Below are positions 1 to 10,481 of a DNA stretch of 64,000 bases, one piece after another. Within the stretch, counting starts at the first letter, position 1; every line of letters starts with the position of its first letter. Origin of the DNA: DASPHG01 sp963748315 (GTDB taxonomy: Bacteria > Actinomycetota > Thermoleophilia > Solirubrobacterales > Thermoleophilaceae); assembly GCA_963748315.1 (NCBI GenBank), contig CAVVIK010000006.1:620001-684000 (forward strand). The letters run 5' to 3'. A program made the translations under genes and the position numbers. The notes under the pieces were generated by a model. The model was not told the origin of the DNA and did not search any database. It saw only the letters and a program-made list of their open reading frames with translations.

Positions 1-2001
1 TAATAGCCCTGGGCCAGGTCCACGCCGCAGTCCTGCAGTAGCGCGAGCGTGTCGTCGTCGCCCACGAACTCCGCGATGGTGCGCTTGCCGAGGCCGCGCG
101 CGATGTCGGCCACCGCCTGTACGACGAGCTGGTCGGTGCGGTTCACGGGCAGCGACTGGATGAAGTCACCGTCGATCTTCAGGTAGTCGAACGGCAGATA
201 CCGCAGGTAGTAGAACGAGCCGAAGCCGGCGCCGAAGTCGTCGAGCGCGAAGCGGCAGCCGAGCCGCTTCACCTCCTCCGCGAAGCTGCGCGTCTGCTCG
301 AGGTTCGCGACCGCGGTCTGCTCGATCACCTCGACGATCAGTCGTCCAGGATCGACAGCCGTGGTGGCGAGCTCGGCCGCGAGGGCCTGCGTCAGGGCAT
401 CGTCGGCCATCGATTCGCCGGAGATGTTCACCTCGAGCAGCAGCCCGGCATGCGTGTCCGCGAGCAGCCGAACGGCCTGTTGGATCACCCACCGGTCCAC
501 GGCCGGCATCAGCCCGAATCGCTCCGCGCTCGCGAGAAACGAGCCGGGCAACACGAGCTGCCCGTCGTCCACCAGCCTGAGCAGCAGCTCGTGATGGACC
601 GTCTCGCCGGTTGCTACCGAGATCACGGGCTGCGAGTAGAGCGTGAAGCGCCCCTGCTCGAGCGCCGTGCGGACGCGGCCGACCCACGCGAGGCGCGTCT
701 CGATCTGCGCCTGCTGAATTGCCATCGGCGTGTAGAGCGTGAACGTGTCGCGGCCCGCCGCCTTCGCGTCGTACATGGCGAGGTCGGCTTCGACGAGCAG
801 GGACTCGCCGTCGATCTGGCGGTCGCCGAAGGTCGTGATGCCCACGCTCACGGTGACCCGGACCTTCTCTCCCGCGGCGGTGACCGTCTGGGCCCGGATG
901 GCGCCGATGATCGAGTCCGCGACGGCCTGCGCCTCCTCGACACCGGCCTCGGGCAGGATGATCGCGAACTCGTCGCCGCCCAGGCGCCCGAGCGTGTCGG
1001 TCTCGCGGAGCCGGGCTCCGACCGTGCGCGCGACGCGCGTGATCACCTCGTCGCCCGCCCTGTGTCCGAACGTGTCGTTGACGAACTTGAAGTTGTCGAG
1101 GTCGAGTGCCAGCACGGCACCGCCGCTCCCGTACCGGGCGTCGTAAGTGAGGTGACGCGCGAGCTCGTGCTCGAACCGGCGCCGGTTGTAGACGCCGGTC
1201 AGCGGATCGTGGTCGGCCAAGAACTGGAGCTGCGCCTCGAACCGCTTGCGCTCCGTCACGTCGTTGAACGTGAGCACGGCGCCCATCAGCTCGCCGCGGT
1301 CCACGATCGGCGACGACGTGTATTGCACCGGGAGGCTGGCTCCGTCGTGACGCCAGAAGACGTCGTCCTCCATGTGCTCGACAGTCCCGCGCCTCAGCGA
1401 CAGCAGGACGGGGCATTCGTTCGCGGCGTGAGGCGGTCCCGTCCGGCTGGTAGCCGTGGACGAGGTCGTGGACGTTGTGGCCGCGCAGCTCGTCCCGGCC
1501 GGCGCCGAGCAGGCCGGCGACTGCCGAGTTCGCGAAGGTGACGGTTCCGTTTCGGTCGAGGCCCAGGATCCCCTCGGCCGCCGACTCGAGGATCACCTCC
1601 TGCCAGTCGTCGCGCGCCCCGCTCATCCGGGTGAGGTCCGAAGAGATGACGAGCGCGGCGATGACCTCGTCGTCGCGCTGGATCGGGCTCCAGCGGCTGA
1701 GGTACCGGACGGGCGAGCCGGCCTCGTTCGTCACCTCGACCTCGTAGGACATCGTCCTGGCCGAACTGAAGACCTGATGCAGCGCGGCGCGCATCCGCGC
1801 CTCCGCCTCCGCGCCGAGGTGGTACGCGAACACGGTCGTGCCGGCCATCGGCTGCCCCGGCAGCTCGCGATTCGTGTAGAGGATCCGCCCGTCGCGGTCG
1901 ACGACCAGGGCGAGATCGGCCATGCCGCCGAACAGCAGCCGGGCGGAGTCAAGCCCAGCCCCCAACGTCTCCGCTATGCCTTGCCCGTCAGCCCCCGTCA
2001 C
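1..2001 (-). CDS. PAS-PAS-GGDEF-EAL signalling protein, frame-broken, runs off the window
   Basis: Cyclic-di-GMP turnover protein: diguanylate cyclase plus phosphodiesterase. The GTG start is at 2001. Two N-terminal PAS-like sensor segments come first, reading 'LVVDRDGRILYTN' and 'ILGLDRNGTVTFANSAV'. A third PAS/PAC segment follows the break, then a GGDEF domain with an intact LGRLGGDEFAI near 980. The EAL domain has ELL in place of EAL near 585, with DDFGAGFGS and YLKIDGDF near 170-240. The reading frame slips once near 1430: deleting one base there joins 'HGYQPDGT' to 'PHAANECPVLLSLRRG'. The C-terminal end lies beyond position 1. It is the last gene of a run with thyX-like, rpe and acsA. 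Both catalytic domains look usable if the slip is an assembly error. Confidence 0.8.
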
Positions 2002-2032
2002 CCCATGCGCATGATCGCACGATGCGTATGGG

Positions 2033-3988
2033 TCACTCGTCGGTTGCGCCTGCCACCTTTTCGCGGATCTGCTCGGTTACAGCAGGGTCACGTAGGGTGG
2101 TGACGTCGCCGAGCTCGCGGCCCTCGGCGATGTCCTTGAGCAGCCGGCGCATGATCTTCCCCGAGCGGGTCTTCGGCAGGTCGTCGGCCCAGATGATCCG
2201 CTTCGGACGTGCGAGCTTTCCGATCTTCGCGGCCACGTGCTCGCGCAGCTCCTGGTCGAAGCCCTCGGGCGGGTCCGCGCCGCCCTCGCAGGTGACGAAC
2301 GCGCAGATCGCCTGGCCGGTGTCTTCGTCGGTCTGCCCGATCACGGCCGCCTCGGCGACGTTCTCGTGCGAGACGAGCGCGGACTCGATCTCCATCGTCG
2401 ACATCCGGTGCCCGGAGACGTTGATCACGTCGTCCGTGCGGCCGACGATCCAGAAGTAGTCGTCCTCGTCGATCTTGGCGGCGTCGCCGACGACGTAGAT
2501 GTCCTTCCCCCAGCGCGACCAGTAGGTCTCGACGTAGCGGTCGGGCTCCTTGTAGAGCGTGCGCGCCATGCCCGGCCACGGCCGCCGGAGGGTCAGGAAG
2601 CCGCCTCCCTCTTCGACGACCTCGCCGTCGCCCTTGACGACGGCCGCCTCGACGCCCGGGAAGGGGCGCGTTGCCGAGCCCGGCTTCGTCTCGGTGATGC
2701 CGGGCAGCGGCGTGATCATGATCTGGCCCGTCTCGGTCTGCCACCACGTGTCCACGACCGGGCAGCGCCCGCCGCCGATCACCTGCTGGTACCAGACCCA
2801 TGCGCGCGGGTTGATCGGCTCGCCCACCGAGCCGAGCAGCCGCAGCGACGACAGGTCGTGCTTCTCGGGGTACTCGCGTCCCCACTTGATGCATGCGCGG
2901 ATCGCGGTCGGGGCGGTGTAGAGGATCGTGACCTTGTAGTCCTCGACGATCTGCCACCAGCGGTCCTTGTCCGGGTAGTCCGGCGCGCCCTCGTACATCA
3001 CCGAGGTCGCGCCGTTGCACAGCGGCCCGTAGACGATGTAGCTGTGGCCCGTGACCCAGCCGATGTCGGCCGCGCACCAGTACACGTCGGTGTCCGGCTT
3101 CAGGTCGAAGACGGCGCTGTGCGTGGCGGAGACGCCGGTGAGGTAGCCGCCGGTCGTATGCAGGATGCCCTTCGGCTTCGCGGTCGAGCCTGACGTGTAG
3201 AGGATGTAGAGCGGGTGCTCGGCATCGAGCGGCTCGGCCGCGCACTCGGCGTCGGCCTTCTCGCACTCCTCGTGCCACCAGACGTCGCGGCCGTCCTTCA
3301 TCGGCGTGTCGGTGTCGGCCCGCTTCACGACGACGACGTGCTCCATCTTCGGCAGGTCGTCGAGCACCGCGTCGACCTGCTCCTTCATCGGGATCGGCTT
3401 GCCCCGTCGCAGGTTCGCGTTGGCCGTGACGAGCAGCTTTGCGTCCGAGACCTCCATGCGCTCCTTAACCGCCTCGACGGAGAAGCCGCCGAAGACGACG
3501 TTGTGCGTTGCGCCGATGCGGGCGCACGCGAGCATCGCGGCGGGGGTTTCCGGGATCATCGGCATGTAGATCCCGACGACGTCGCCCTTCTCGACTCCGA
3601 GCGACTTCATGGCGTTCGCGAAGCGCTGCGTCATGTCGAGCAGCTCCGCGTAGGTCACGTCGCGCGTCTCGCCGTCCTCACCGATCCAGTGGTAGGCGAC
3701 CTTCTCGCCGCGGCCGTCGGCGACGTGGCGGTCGAGGCAGTTGTGCGAGGCGTTCAGCTTCCCCTCCTGGAACCACTTGGCCCACGGCGCGTCCCACTCG
3801 AGCACGGTCTGCCACGGCTCGAACCAGTCGAGCTTCTTCGCCCAGCCCTCCCACCACGCCTCGAAGTCGCGCTCAGCCTCGTCGTAAATCGCCGGGTCGG
3901 AGAAGTTCGCCTGCTGGACGAAGTCGGGCGGGGGCGCGAAGCTCTCCTCATCCTTCAGAAGGACCTCGAGGTCGACCTCGTCAGCCAT
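2033..3988 (-). CDS. acsA: Acetyl-CoA synthetase (AMP-forming)
   Basis: Activates acetate to acetyl-CoA via acetyl-AMP in the cytoplasm. It is 651 aa, the usual length. The N-terminal ACAS segment includes 'DWFEPWQTVLEWDAP'. The ATP-binding P-loop YTSGSTAKPKG is near residue 264, the 'VDTWWQTETGQIMI' core is present, and the C-terminal 'PKTRSGKIMRR' carries the catalytic (acetylation-target) lysine near residue 608. The ATG at 3988 overlaps the rpe stop by 8 bases, so the two are probably translated together. No acetyltransferase or deacetylase partner is visible nearby. Confidence 0.96.
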   Translation of the reverse strand: MADEVDLEVLLKDEESFAPPPDFVQQANFSDPAIYDEAERDFEAWWEGWAKKLDWFEPWQTVLEWDAPWAKWFQEGKLNASHNCLDRHVADGRGEKVAYHWIGEDGETRDVTYAELLDMTQRFANAMKSLGVEKGDVVGIYMPMIPETPAAMLACARIGATHNVVFGGFSVEAVKERMEVSDAKLLVTANANLRRGKPIPMKEQVDAVLDDLPKMEHVVVVKRADTDTPMKDGRDVWWHEECEKADAECAAEPLDAEHPLYILYTSGSTAKPKGILHTTGGYLTGVSATHSAVFDLKPDTDVYWCAADIGWVTGHSYIVYGPLCNGATSVMYEGAPDYPDKDRWWQIVEDYKVTILYTAPTAIRACIKWGREYPEKHDLSSLRLLGSVGEPINPRAWVWYQQVIGGGRCPVVDTWWQTETGQIMITPLPGITETKPGSATRPFPGVEAAVVKGDGEVVEEGGGFLTLRRPWPGMARTLYKEPDRYVETYWSRWGKDIYVVGDAAKIDEDDYFWIVGRTDDVINVSGHRMSTMEIESALVSHENVAEAAVIGQTDEDTGQAICAFVTCEGGADPPEGFDQELREHVAAKIGKLARPKRIIWADDLPKTRSGKIMRRLLKDIAEGRELGDVTTLRDPAVTEQIREKVAGATDE

Positions 3989-4661
3989 TCACGCTCCTTT
4001 CGATCTCCTCGTACGCCGTGCCCGGGTCGGGGGTGCCGAACACGGCCGAGCCGGCCACGAACATGCTGGCCCCGGCGGCCGCGCACCGCGGCGCCGTGTT
4101 CGCGTCGATGCCGCCGTCGACCTCGATCGGGACCTCCGGCGGCAGCAGCCGCTTGAGGCGCTCGATCTTTTCGATCGAGTGCTCGATGAAATCCTGCCCG
4201 CCCCAGCCCGGATTGACGGTCATGCAGAGCAGCACGTCGATGTCGTGCGCCACCTCGTGCACGAGCCCGGCGGACGTGCCGGGGCAGATCGCGAGCCCGG
4301 CCAAGCAGCCGGCCTCGCGCACCGCCTTGAGCGCGTAGTGGACGTGCGGGGTCGCCTCCTGGTGGATCGTGATGATGTCGGCGCCCGCGTCGGCGAACGC
4401 GGCGATCTGGCGCTCGGGGCGCTCGATCATCAGGTGCACGTCGACGATCCCGCCCGCCTCGTGCACCTGCTCCTGGATCGACTTCGCGACGAGGTCGCCG
4501 ATCGTGATCGGCGGGACGAAGTGGCCGTCCATGACGTCCACGTGGATCACGCGCGCGCCCGAGGCCATGACGGCCTCGACCTGCTCGCCCAGGCGGGCGA
4601 AGTCCGCACTCAGGATCGACGGCGCGACCCGAGGGGAGGCGAGGAGCTCACGGCTGCTCAC
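3981..4661 (-). CDS. rpe: Ribulose-phosphate 3-epimerase
   Basis: Interconverts ribulose 5-phosphate and xylulose 5-phosphate in the pentose phosphate pathway. It is a 226-aa TIM barrel. Family motifs are in order: 'APSILSADFARLGEQ' near residue 13, 'HVDVMDGHFVPPITIG' near 40 (metal ligand and catalytic Asp), 'VNPGWGGQDFI' near 148, and 'EVDGGI' near 180 (second catalytic Asp). The start is GTG at 4661, 12 bases downstream of the ThyX-like stop, and its own stop overlaps acsA. Confidence 0.95.
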   Translation of the reverse strand: MSSRELLASPRVAPSILSADFARLGEQVEAVMASGARVIHVDVMDGHFVPPITIGDLVAKSIQEQVHEAGGIVDVHLMIERPERQIAAFADAGADIITIHQEATPHVHYALKAVREAGCLAGLAICPGTSAGLVHEVAHDIDVLLCMTVNPGWGGQDFIEHSIEKIERLKRLLPPEVPIEVDGGIDANTAPRCAAAGASMFVAGSAVFGTPDPGTAYEEIERSVNG

Positions 4662-4673
4662 GGGGGCGACTCG

Positions 4674-6257
4674 TCAGACGGCCGCGGCGCGTTTGGCCTG
4701 CGTGCGGATCTCGGACAGGATCCGCTCGAGCCGTGGCTCGGTCTCGCGGTCGACGTGTTTCATCGCCGCCGCGATGCGCGGGTGGACCGCCGCGATCTGC
4801 GCGTGGAGCTCGTGGGCGACGGCGCGGTAGGCCGGATGGCCCTCGCGGCCCGACCGCAGCTCGATCAGCTGCATCGCCTCGCGCGCGTTCATGTCGAGGA
4901 TGTAGCGGATCCGGTAGCCGAGGCAGAGCGCGTACGGCGCAAGCTCGGCGTGACCGGCCTTGACGAGGCGTTCGTACTCGGCCTGCGAGCGGTCGAGCGC
5001 GGCGCGGTAGTCGTCCGCGACGCCGGCGTCGACGAGCTCCTCGGGCAAGCCGGCACCGAGGTGCGGCGTGAGCGGCTGCCATTGGACGGTGAGCATGCGG
5101 TGGCGCTGCAGGTCGCGGAACGCGCCGTAGTCGGAGACCACCTCGAAGCGGTAGCTCACCGCCTCGAAGCCGCGGCCCGGGCGATGGCGGCGGTTGGCGC
5201 GCTCGCCGACGAGCTCGGCGAGCAGCTGCTCGCGCTCGTCGGGCGGCAGCACCCGGATCGTCGCGCGGATCTCCTCCTCGGACGCTGACGTCGCCTCGAA
5301 CAGGAGCGCCGCAAGCAGGTCGTCCTCCGAGCCGCGGACCTCGAGCAGCCGCACCGACGGGGCCGACGAGGCGCGGGCGCGCCCGCGGTCGAGGCCGAAG
5401 CGCGCGGCCCAGCGCTCGGCCGCCTCGCCGCGCTCGCGCAGGTACTCGATCCACTCGCCGCCGCGCTCCGGGCGCTCGACGCGCGTCAGGAAGCTCGGGA
5501 TCACCTTGTTCAGCTCGGACAGGATCATCGAGCCGTAGTCGCGCGCCTCGGGTAGGGGCGACGCCATCAGGTGCAGGACGAGCTGCTCGTAGGCCTGGCC
5601 GCTGGCGAAGATCCCCATGTGCGACAGGGAAGCCGCCGGCAGAACGCCGCGAAGGAGGTCGAGCGCCTTCGCCTTGATCGAGCGCCGGTACGCCGACTCG
5701 GGCTGCGCTTCGTCGCGCGGGAAGCGCTCCGCCGCCCACGCCTCGACCACCGGCAGGCTGCGCGCGTAGGTATCGAACAGGCTGTCCATGGCGCGCTCGT
5801 ACTCGGGCCCGAGCTCCGGATGGCGCCAGTAGCGGTATCCGCCGCCCGGCATCGCGGCGTCGTAGGCGATGTAGCGCGTCGACTGCTCGAGGTAGGCGGC
5901 CAACCGCGGTCGCTGCAGGACCTTGGTGAGGATGTTCGAGACCCACTCGCAGGCGATGTGCGCGCCGCCGAGCTGGGCGACCGAGTCGTCGCCGTAGCCG
6001 AGGAAGATCCGCTCGTAGAGCTGGGCCGCACGCTCGCCCTCGCCCTCGTGCGGGGCGGCGGGAGCGACGTCGTCGGCGAACTCGTCCAGGTAGAGGCGCC
6101 GCAACGTTCCCTGATAGCGCGAATAGCGCGCAAATAGCGCACCTTTGACCGTCTCGGGCAGGCCGACGAGCGCGAACACGGGCCGGTCGAGGTTGGTGAA
6201 ATGGGGGGCGAGGCGGGCCTTCTCCTCCTCGCTGAACGTCTCGACCGGATACTCCAT
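4674..6257 (-). CDS. Tandem ThyX-like (FAD-dependent thymidylate synthase family) protein
   Basis: A 527-aa protein with two ThyX-type halves; ordinary ThyX is about 220-250 aa and works as a homotetramer. Canonical ThyX has RHR-X7-S. The first half reads RPR-X7-S-TRY ('RPRLAAYLEQSTRY'), keeping the serine but losing the histidine. The second half reads RHRMLTVQWQP, keeping RHR but losing the serine. I chose the ATG at 6257, giving 'MEYPVETFSEEEK'; the open frame extends far upstream only as an antisense shadow of the divergent proline dehydrogenase gene. It heads the run thyX-like, rpe, acsA, GGDEF/EAL. It could be a functional two-domain synthase with split motifs or a relative with another role. 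Confidence 0.75.
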   Translation of the reverse strand: MEYPVETFSEEEKARLAPHFTNLDRPVFALVGLPETVKGALFARYSRYQGTLRRLYLDEFADDVAPAAPHEGEGERAAQLYERIFLGYGDDSVAQLGGAHIACEWVSNILTKVLQRPRLAAYLEQSTRYIAYDAAMPGGGYRYWRHPELGPEYERAMDSLFDTYARSLPVVEAWAAERFPRDEAQPESAYRRSIKAKALDLLRGVLPAASLSHMGIFASGQAYEQLVLHLMASPLPEARDYGSMILSELNKVIPSFLTRVERPERGGEWIEYLRERGEAAERWAARFGLDRGRARASSAPSVRLLEVRGSEDDLLAALLFEATSASEEEIRATIRVLPPDEREQLLAELVGERANRRHRPGRGFEAVSYRFEVVSDYGAFRDLQRHRMLTVQWQPLTPHLGAGLPEELVDAGVADDYRAALDRSQAEYERLVKAGHAELAPYALCLGYRIRYILDMNAREAMQLIELRSGREGHPAYRAVAHELHAQIAAVHPRIAAAMKHVDRETEPRLERILSEIRTQAKRAAAV

Positions 6258-6305
6258 GGGGGGCGAGCAGTGTAGGCACGCTTGCGGCGGGAGTAGCTTT
6301 GAGCC

Positions 6306-7589
6306 GTGCCACTGGAGACGGACGTCCAGCGCATCGGCCGCGAGCTCGCGGAGTCGTTTCCGGCACGAGCGCGCCATCCGCTGAAGGCGATGGACGAGCG
6401 CGCGATGGAGCTGGCGTCGCGTGACATGGAGTTGCGCGCGGCACTCTTCCGGCTGGTGGACGTGACGCCGGCGACCCGCTCGCTCGACGACCTCGCCCGC
6501 CATCTCGGCGAGTACCTGGGCCAGGTGGACGACCGCACGCCCACCCTCGCCGCGGCGATGCGCGCGGCGGATTCGCGAGCGGGCCGCAAGGCGCTCGGGG
6601 CGGCCGCCGCGGCGGGCGTCAGGCACATGGCGCACCGGTTCATCGTCGGCGAGTCGCCGAGGGAGGCGCTCAGGACGCTGCGCGCGCTTCACGACGACGG
6701 CGTGCTCACCACCGTTGACCTGCTCGGCGAGGCGACCGTGTCGTCCGCCGAGGCGGATCGCTATGCGGAGCGGTGCGGGGAGGCGCTCGCCACGCTGTCG
6801 GACGCGATGGCGTCGTGGCCCGGCGCGCCACAGCCGAACCTCTCGGTCAAGGTCTCGGCGCTCACGCCGGCATTGCGGCCGCACGCGCCGGAGCTCGGGC
6901 GCGACGACGCCTCCGGGCGGCTGCGGCCGCTGCTCGCGCAGGCGCGCGACGCCCGGGCGCACCTGCATGTGGACATGGAGTCGCTCGACTCGCTCGAGAC
7001 GACGCTCGAGCTCGTTTTCGGGCTGCTCGACGAGGACGAGTTCCAGGACGGGCCCTCGGCCGGGCTCGTGCTGCAGGCGTACCTGCGCGACTCGCCGGAG
7101 GAGCTCGACCGGATCCTCGAGTGGGCGGGCGGGTCGAAGCGACGCGCGCCGCTCGTCATCAGGCTCGTGAAGGGCGCGTACTGGGACCACGAGGTGATCG
7201 AGGCGCGCCAGCACGGCTGGAGCGCGCCGGTGTTCGAGAGCAAGGCGGAATGCGACCGCAACTTCGAGGAGCTGACGCGCCGCCTGCTCGACGCGCGCCC
7301 GCTCGTGGGCGTGGCGATCGCGTCGCACAACCTGCGCTCGGTCGCGCACGCGCTCGCCTACGCGGGCGACACCGATCTCGAGGTGCAGGTCCTGCGCGGC
7401 CTTGGCGACGACCTCGCGCATGCACTCGCGCGCAGGAACGTGCCGGTGCGTGCCTACTGCCCGGTGGGCGACCTGGTCGCGGGGATGGCGTACCTCGTGC
7501 GCCGCCTGCTCGAGAACACCGCGAACGAATCGTTCCTGCACGAGCAGGCGCGCGGCGTGGCGGTCGAGGAGCTGCTGGCGGCGCCGTAG
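6306..7589 (+). CDS. Proline dehydrogenase (PutA PRODH-type)
   Basis: Flavin enzyme that oxidises proline to 1-pyrroline-5-carboxylate. It is a 427-aa stand-alone domain of the PutA type rather than the short Thermus-type PRODH. Family signatures seen: 'LLGEATVSSAEADRY', 'NLSVKVSALTP', 'LHVDMES', 'GLVLQAYLRDSPE', 'IRLVKGAYWDHE' near residue 285, 'ASHNLRSVAHAL', and 'RRLLENTANESFL' near 398 (substrate-binding Arg pair). The start is GTG at 6306; the divergent ThyX-like start is only 48 bp away. The partner P5C dehydrogenase lies 2.9 kb downstream rather than directly adjacent, with a secreted DUF11 gene between them. Confidence 0.92.
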   Translation: MPLETDVQRIGRELAESFPARARHPLKAMDERAMELASRDMELRAALFRLVDVTPATRSLDDLARHLGEYLGQVDDRTPTLAAAMRAADSRAGRKALGAAAAAGVRHMAHRFIVGESPREALRTLRALHDDGVLTTVDLLGEATVSSAEADRYAERCGEALATLSDAMASWPGAPQPNLSVKVSALTPALRPHAPELGRDDASGRLRPLLAQARDARAHLHVDMESLDSLETTLELVFGLLDEDEFQDGPSAGLVLQAYLRDSPEELDRILEWAGGSKRRAPLVIRLVKGAYWDHEVIEARQHGWSAPVFESKAECDRNFEELTRRLLDARPLVGVAIASHNLRSVAHALAYAGDTDLEVQVLRGLGDDLAHALARRNVPVRAYCPVGDLVAGMAYLVRRLLENTANESFLHEQARGVAVEELLAAP

Positions 7590-7596
7590 CAATCGC

Positions 7597-7625
7597 TTGA
7601 CGAATTGCGCCATCGGACTTAGGGT
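7597..7625 (+). promoter_or_regulatory. Sigma-70-type promoter for the DUF11 gene
   Basis: TTGACG at 7597-7602, a 17-bp spacer, then TAGGGT at 7620-7625. It lies 83 bp upstream of the DUF11 gene's ATG and starts 8 bp after the proline dehydrogenase stop. This gives the secreted gene its own promoter. Confidence 0.5.
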
Positions 7626-7708
7626 CGAATCGACTCCCCGCTGCGGTACCGGACTCGCAATTCGGCAGCTCAGCTCGGACTCGGATCCCCCATCGAAACG
7701 AGGCCAGA

Positions 7709-10461
7709 ATGCTGCGTCGACCGCTGCAAGCCTGTGCACGCCGGAGCCTGTTGGTCCCACTCGTCCTCTTCGCGGCAGCGCTGACTTATCCGAGCGCCGC
7801 GAGCGCTGACACCCTGTACGCGGCGACCGGGCAAGGTGGTTCTGCGTCGAGCCTCTACACCCTGAACTCGAGCACGGGGGCGGCGACTCTCGTCGCGCCG
7901 ATCACGATCGGCGCGACCCAGGTCACCCACCTGAGCGGGCTCGCCGTGGATCCGACGGACGGCACGATGTACGGGTTCGCCAACAGCGAGTTCTGCTGCG
8001 AAACCGGGTTCGACGACGGGACGCTGATGACGATCAACAAGGCGACGGGGGCGGCGACCGTGATCGGCACCATCGGCGGTGTCGAGCTGCGGGCATCCGA
8101 TATCACGTTCGATCGGTTCGGAACCCTCTACGGGTGGAGCGCGGGCTGCAGCGGCGACATTGATTGCGACACGAGCGCCTCCGACCTGTTCACGCTCGAC
8201 ACGTCCACGGGCGCAGCCTCCAGGGTCGGCGAGAGCGGCACCGAGGGGTTCTCGACGGGCATCGCAAGCGACTCGAAGGGCCGGCTGTACGTGAAGGATT
8301 ACCAGGCCGTGTCCCGCGTCAGCCCCTTCACCGGCCACATCTTCTCGCCCTTGGATCTGAGTAATAACAACACCGGCAGCATGCTGGCGTTCGGGCCCAG
8401 CGACGTGCTGTACACGGGCCCCCGAGGGTTCTCGTCATTCCAGCTTCAGACGATGAACCCTTCGACAGGAACCGTCACCAACGTGGGCTCGCCGAGCGGG
8501 GTGTCCAACGTCTCGACGATCGCGTGGGACCTCACGGCGCCGACAGCGCCCGACGAGGCCGACCTCTCCCTCGATCTGAGCGTGACGAACTCGGCGCCTA
8601 CGGCCGAGACGAACGTGACGTTCACTCTGAATCTTGTAAACGGTGGTCCCGACTCCGCGACCGGCGTCATCGTCAAGGACCTCCTACCTAGCGGATTCAC
8701 CTTCGTCGACAAGACCGTCGGTACCGGCACCTACGACGAATCGACGGGGACCTGGAACGTCGGCACGCTCGCGCCCGCCAACGGAGCGACGCTCGACATC
8801 GAGGCCACCGTCCACGCCAGCGGGATACATACGAACACCGCCGAGGTCACGCAGACGACGACCTACGACACCGATTCCGTCCCAGGATCGAGCGAGGGGG
8901 ACACGTTCGACTCGGCCCGCTCCGCGCCCGCCGGCGCGACGACGCTCTACGCCTCGACCGGAGTACCGGGCGCGGCGTTCTGTGGCCACGACGACTACGC
9001 GGACGGCTCACCGTCGAGTCTCTACGAGCTCGACCCGCTTGACGGCGACGTTCGAAAGGTCGCCGATATCAAGATCGGCGCTACACAGGCGTTGCACGTC
9101 TCCGGGCTGGCCGTCCATCCCTCGACCGGCGTCCTGTACGGGTTCATGAACACCCAGGAACCGATCGACTGCAACTTCACCCCGTCGGGGCCCGGGACCC
9201 TGATCACGATCGACAAGACCACGGGCGCGGCGACCGTCGTCGGCTCGATGGACGCGGCGGAGATCGTGGCCCCTGACATCGCATTCGACCCGTTCGGGAC
9301 TCTCTACGCCTGGGACCGGGCGGACGAGGACCTCTACACGCTCGACACGACCACTGGCACGGCCACGAAGGTCGCCGAGTGCGTCTGCTCCTTGAGCGGC
9401 CACGTGGGGCTCGCGGTCGACTCAGTCGGCCGGATGTACCTGAAGGACCGAACCGCAGCTGTACCGGGTGAATCAGCTCACCGGTGGAGCTCTTCTCCCC
9501 GGTCGGCCTCAGCAATATCTCTCCGCGTGACATGCTGGCCTTCGGCCCGAGCGACGTGCTCTACACCGGCAGCCGGGTAAATCCGAATTTCACGTTGCCG
9601 CAGACCTTCGGGCTCTGGACGATCGGCACCTCGAGCGGCACCGCGACGCTGCTGGGCTCAAACTCGGTCCAGGACGTGTCCGCCCTCGCATGGGACCTCG
9701 GCACGATTACCCCGCCCGACCAGGTCGACCTGTCGCTGACGAAGACCTCCGACATCACGTCGCCGGACGACTGGACCGACGAGGTTACATTCACGCTGAC
9801 CCTGACGAACCACGACCTGACCGAGAGCGCCACCGGAGTCAAGGTCAACGACGTCCTGCCGAACGGCCTCACGTACGTGGACGACACACCGAGCACGGGG
9901 ACCTACGACAACACGACCGGCCTGTGGAACGTCGGAACGGTGGGTGCCGACGACTCCGAGACGCTCGAAATCGTCGTCACGTCGAATCCGAACAGCACCA
10001 GCCGGACCAACGTCGCCGAGGTCGTTGACTCCACGACGTACGACCCCGACTCCGTCCCCGGCTCCGGCGACAGCTCGGGCGACACGTACGCGTCCAAGAC
10101 CATTACGCCGACGGCGAATCCCGCTGTCAACGCAGCCGCCGATGTCATCGTCAGCGGTCCGAGCAAGACCACCGCGACGAGCAAGGCGTTCACCGTCAAG
10201 ATCACGAACGTCGGCACGGCGAACTTCACGGCCACGCAATCCAACATCGACGCCACCGTGAACGGGTCGTCCGTCGTCACGTGCAGCTCATTCAGCCAGC
10301 TGATCAAGCCTGGCCGCTCGTACCGAGCGAAGTGCTCTGCGAACCTGGCGAGCCTCGCGCTTTCCCCGGGCAACTCCGTTACCTACAGCGCGACCCTCAA
10401 CGTCGCGGGTGACGGCTTCACCAACAACGACACCGACTCGGAGCCACGGACGGCCTCGTGA
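7709..10461 (+). CDS. Secreted two-unit propeller-like/DUF11 repeat protein, frame-broken
   Basis: The ATG at 7709 begins a signal peptide (RR, hydrophobic run, 'PSAASA' cut near residue 31). The mature part is an internal duplication. Unit 1 (about 7810-8930) has propeller-like 'LYTLNSSTGAATLV' and 'LFTLDTSTGAAS' strands followed by a DUF11 domain ('SLDLSVTNSAPTAETNVTF', 'LLPSGFTFVDKTVGTGTYDESTG'). Unit 2 (about 8940-10090) repeats the order ('LYTLDTTTGTATKV', then 'VDLSLTKTSDITSPDD', 'VLPNGLTYVDDTPSTGTYD'). A CARDB-like end follows. The frame is lost between about 9455 and 9487, where two slips are needed ('LYRVNQLTGG' lies in the third frame). No anchor or sortase motif is visible at the C-terminus. 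Role: probable extracellular or cell-surface structural protein; substrate unknown. Confidence 0.75.
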
Positions 10462-10481
10462 GCGCGGAGTAGCGTAGGGGC

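Noticed and set aside
4674..7760. A 1,028-codon open frame on the minus strand
   Set aside because: Only the part below 6257 is ThyX-like; the upstream half is the antisense of proline dehydrogenase and has no family features.
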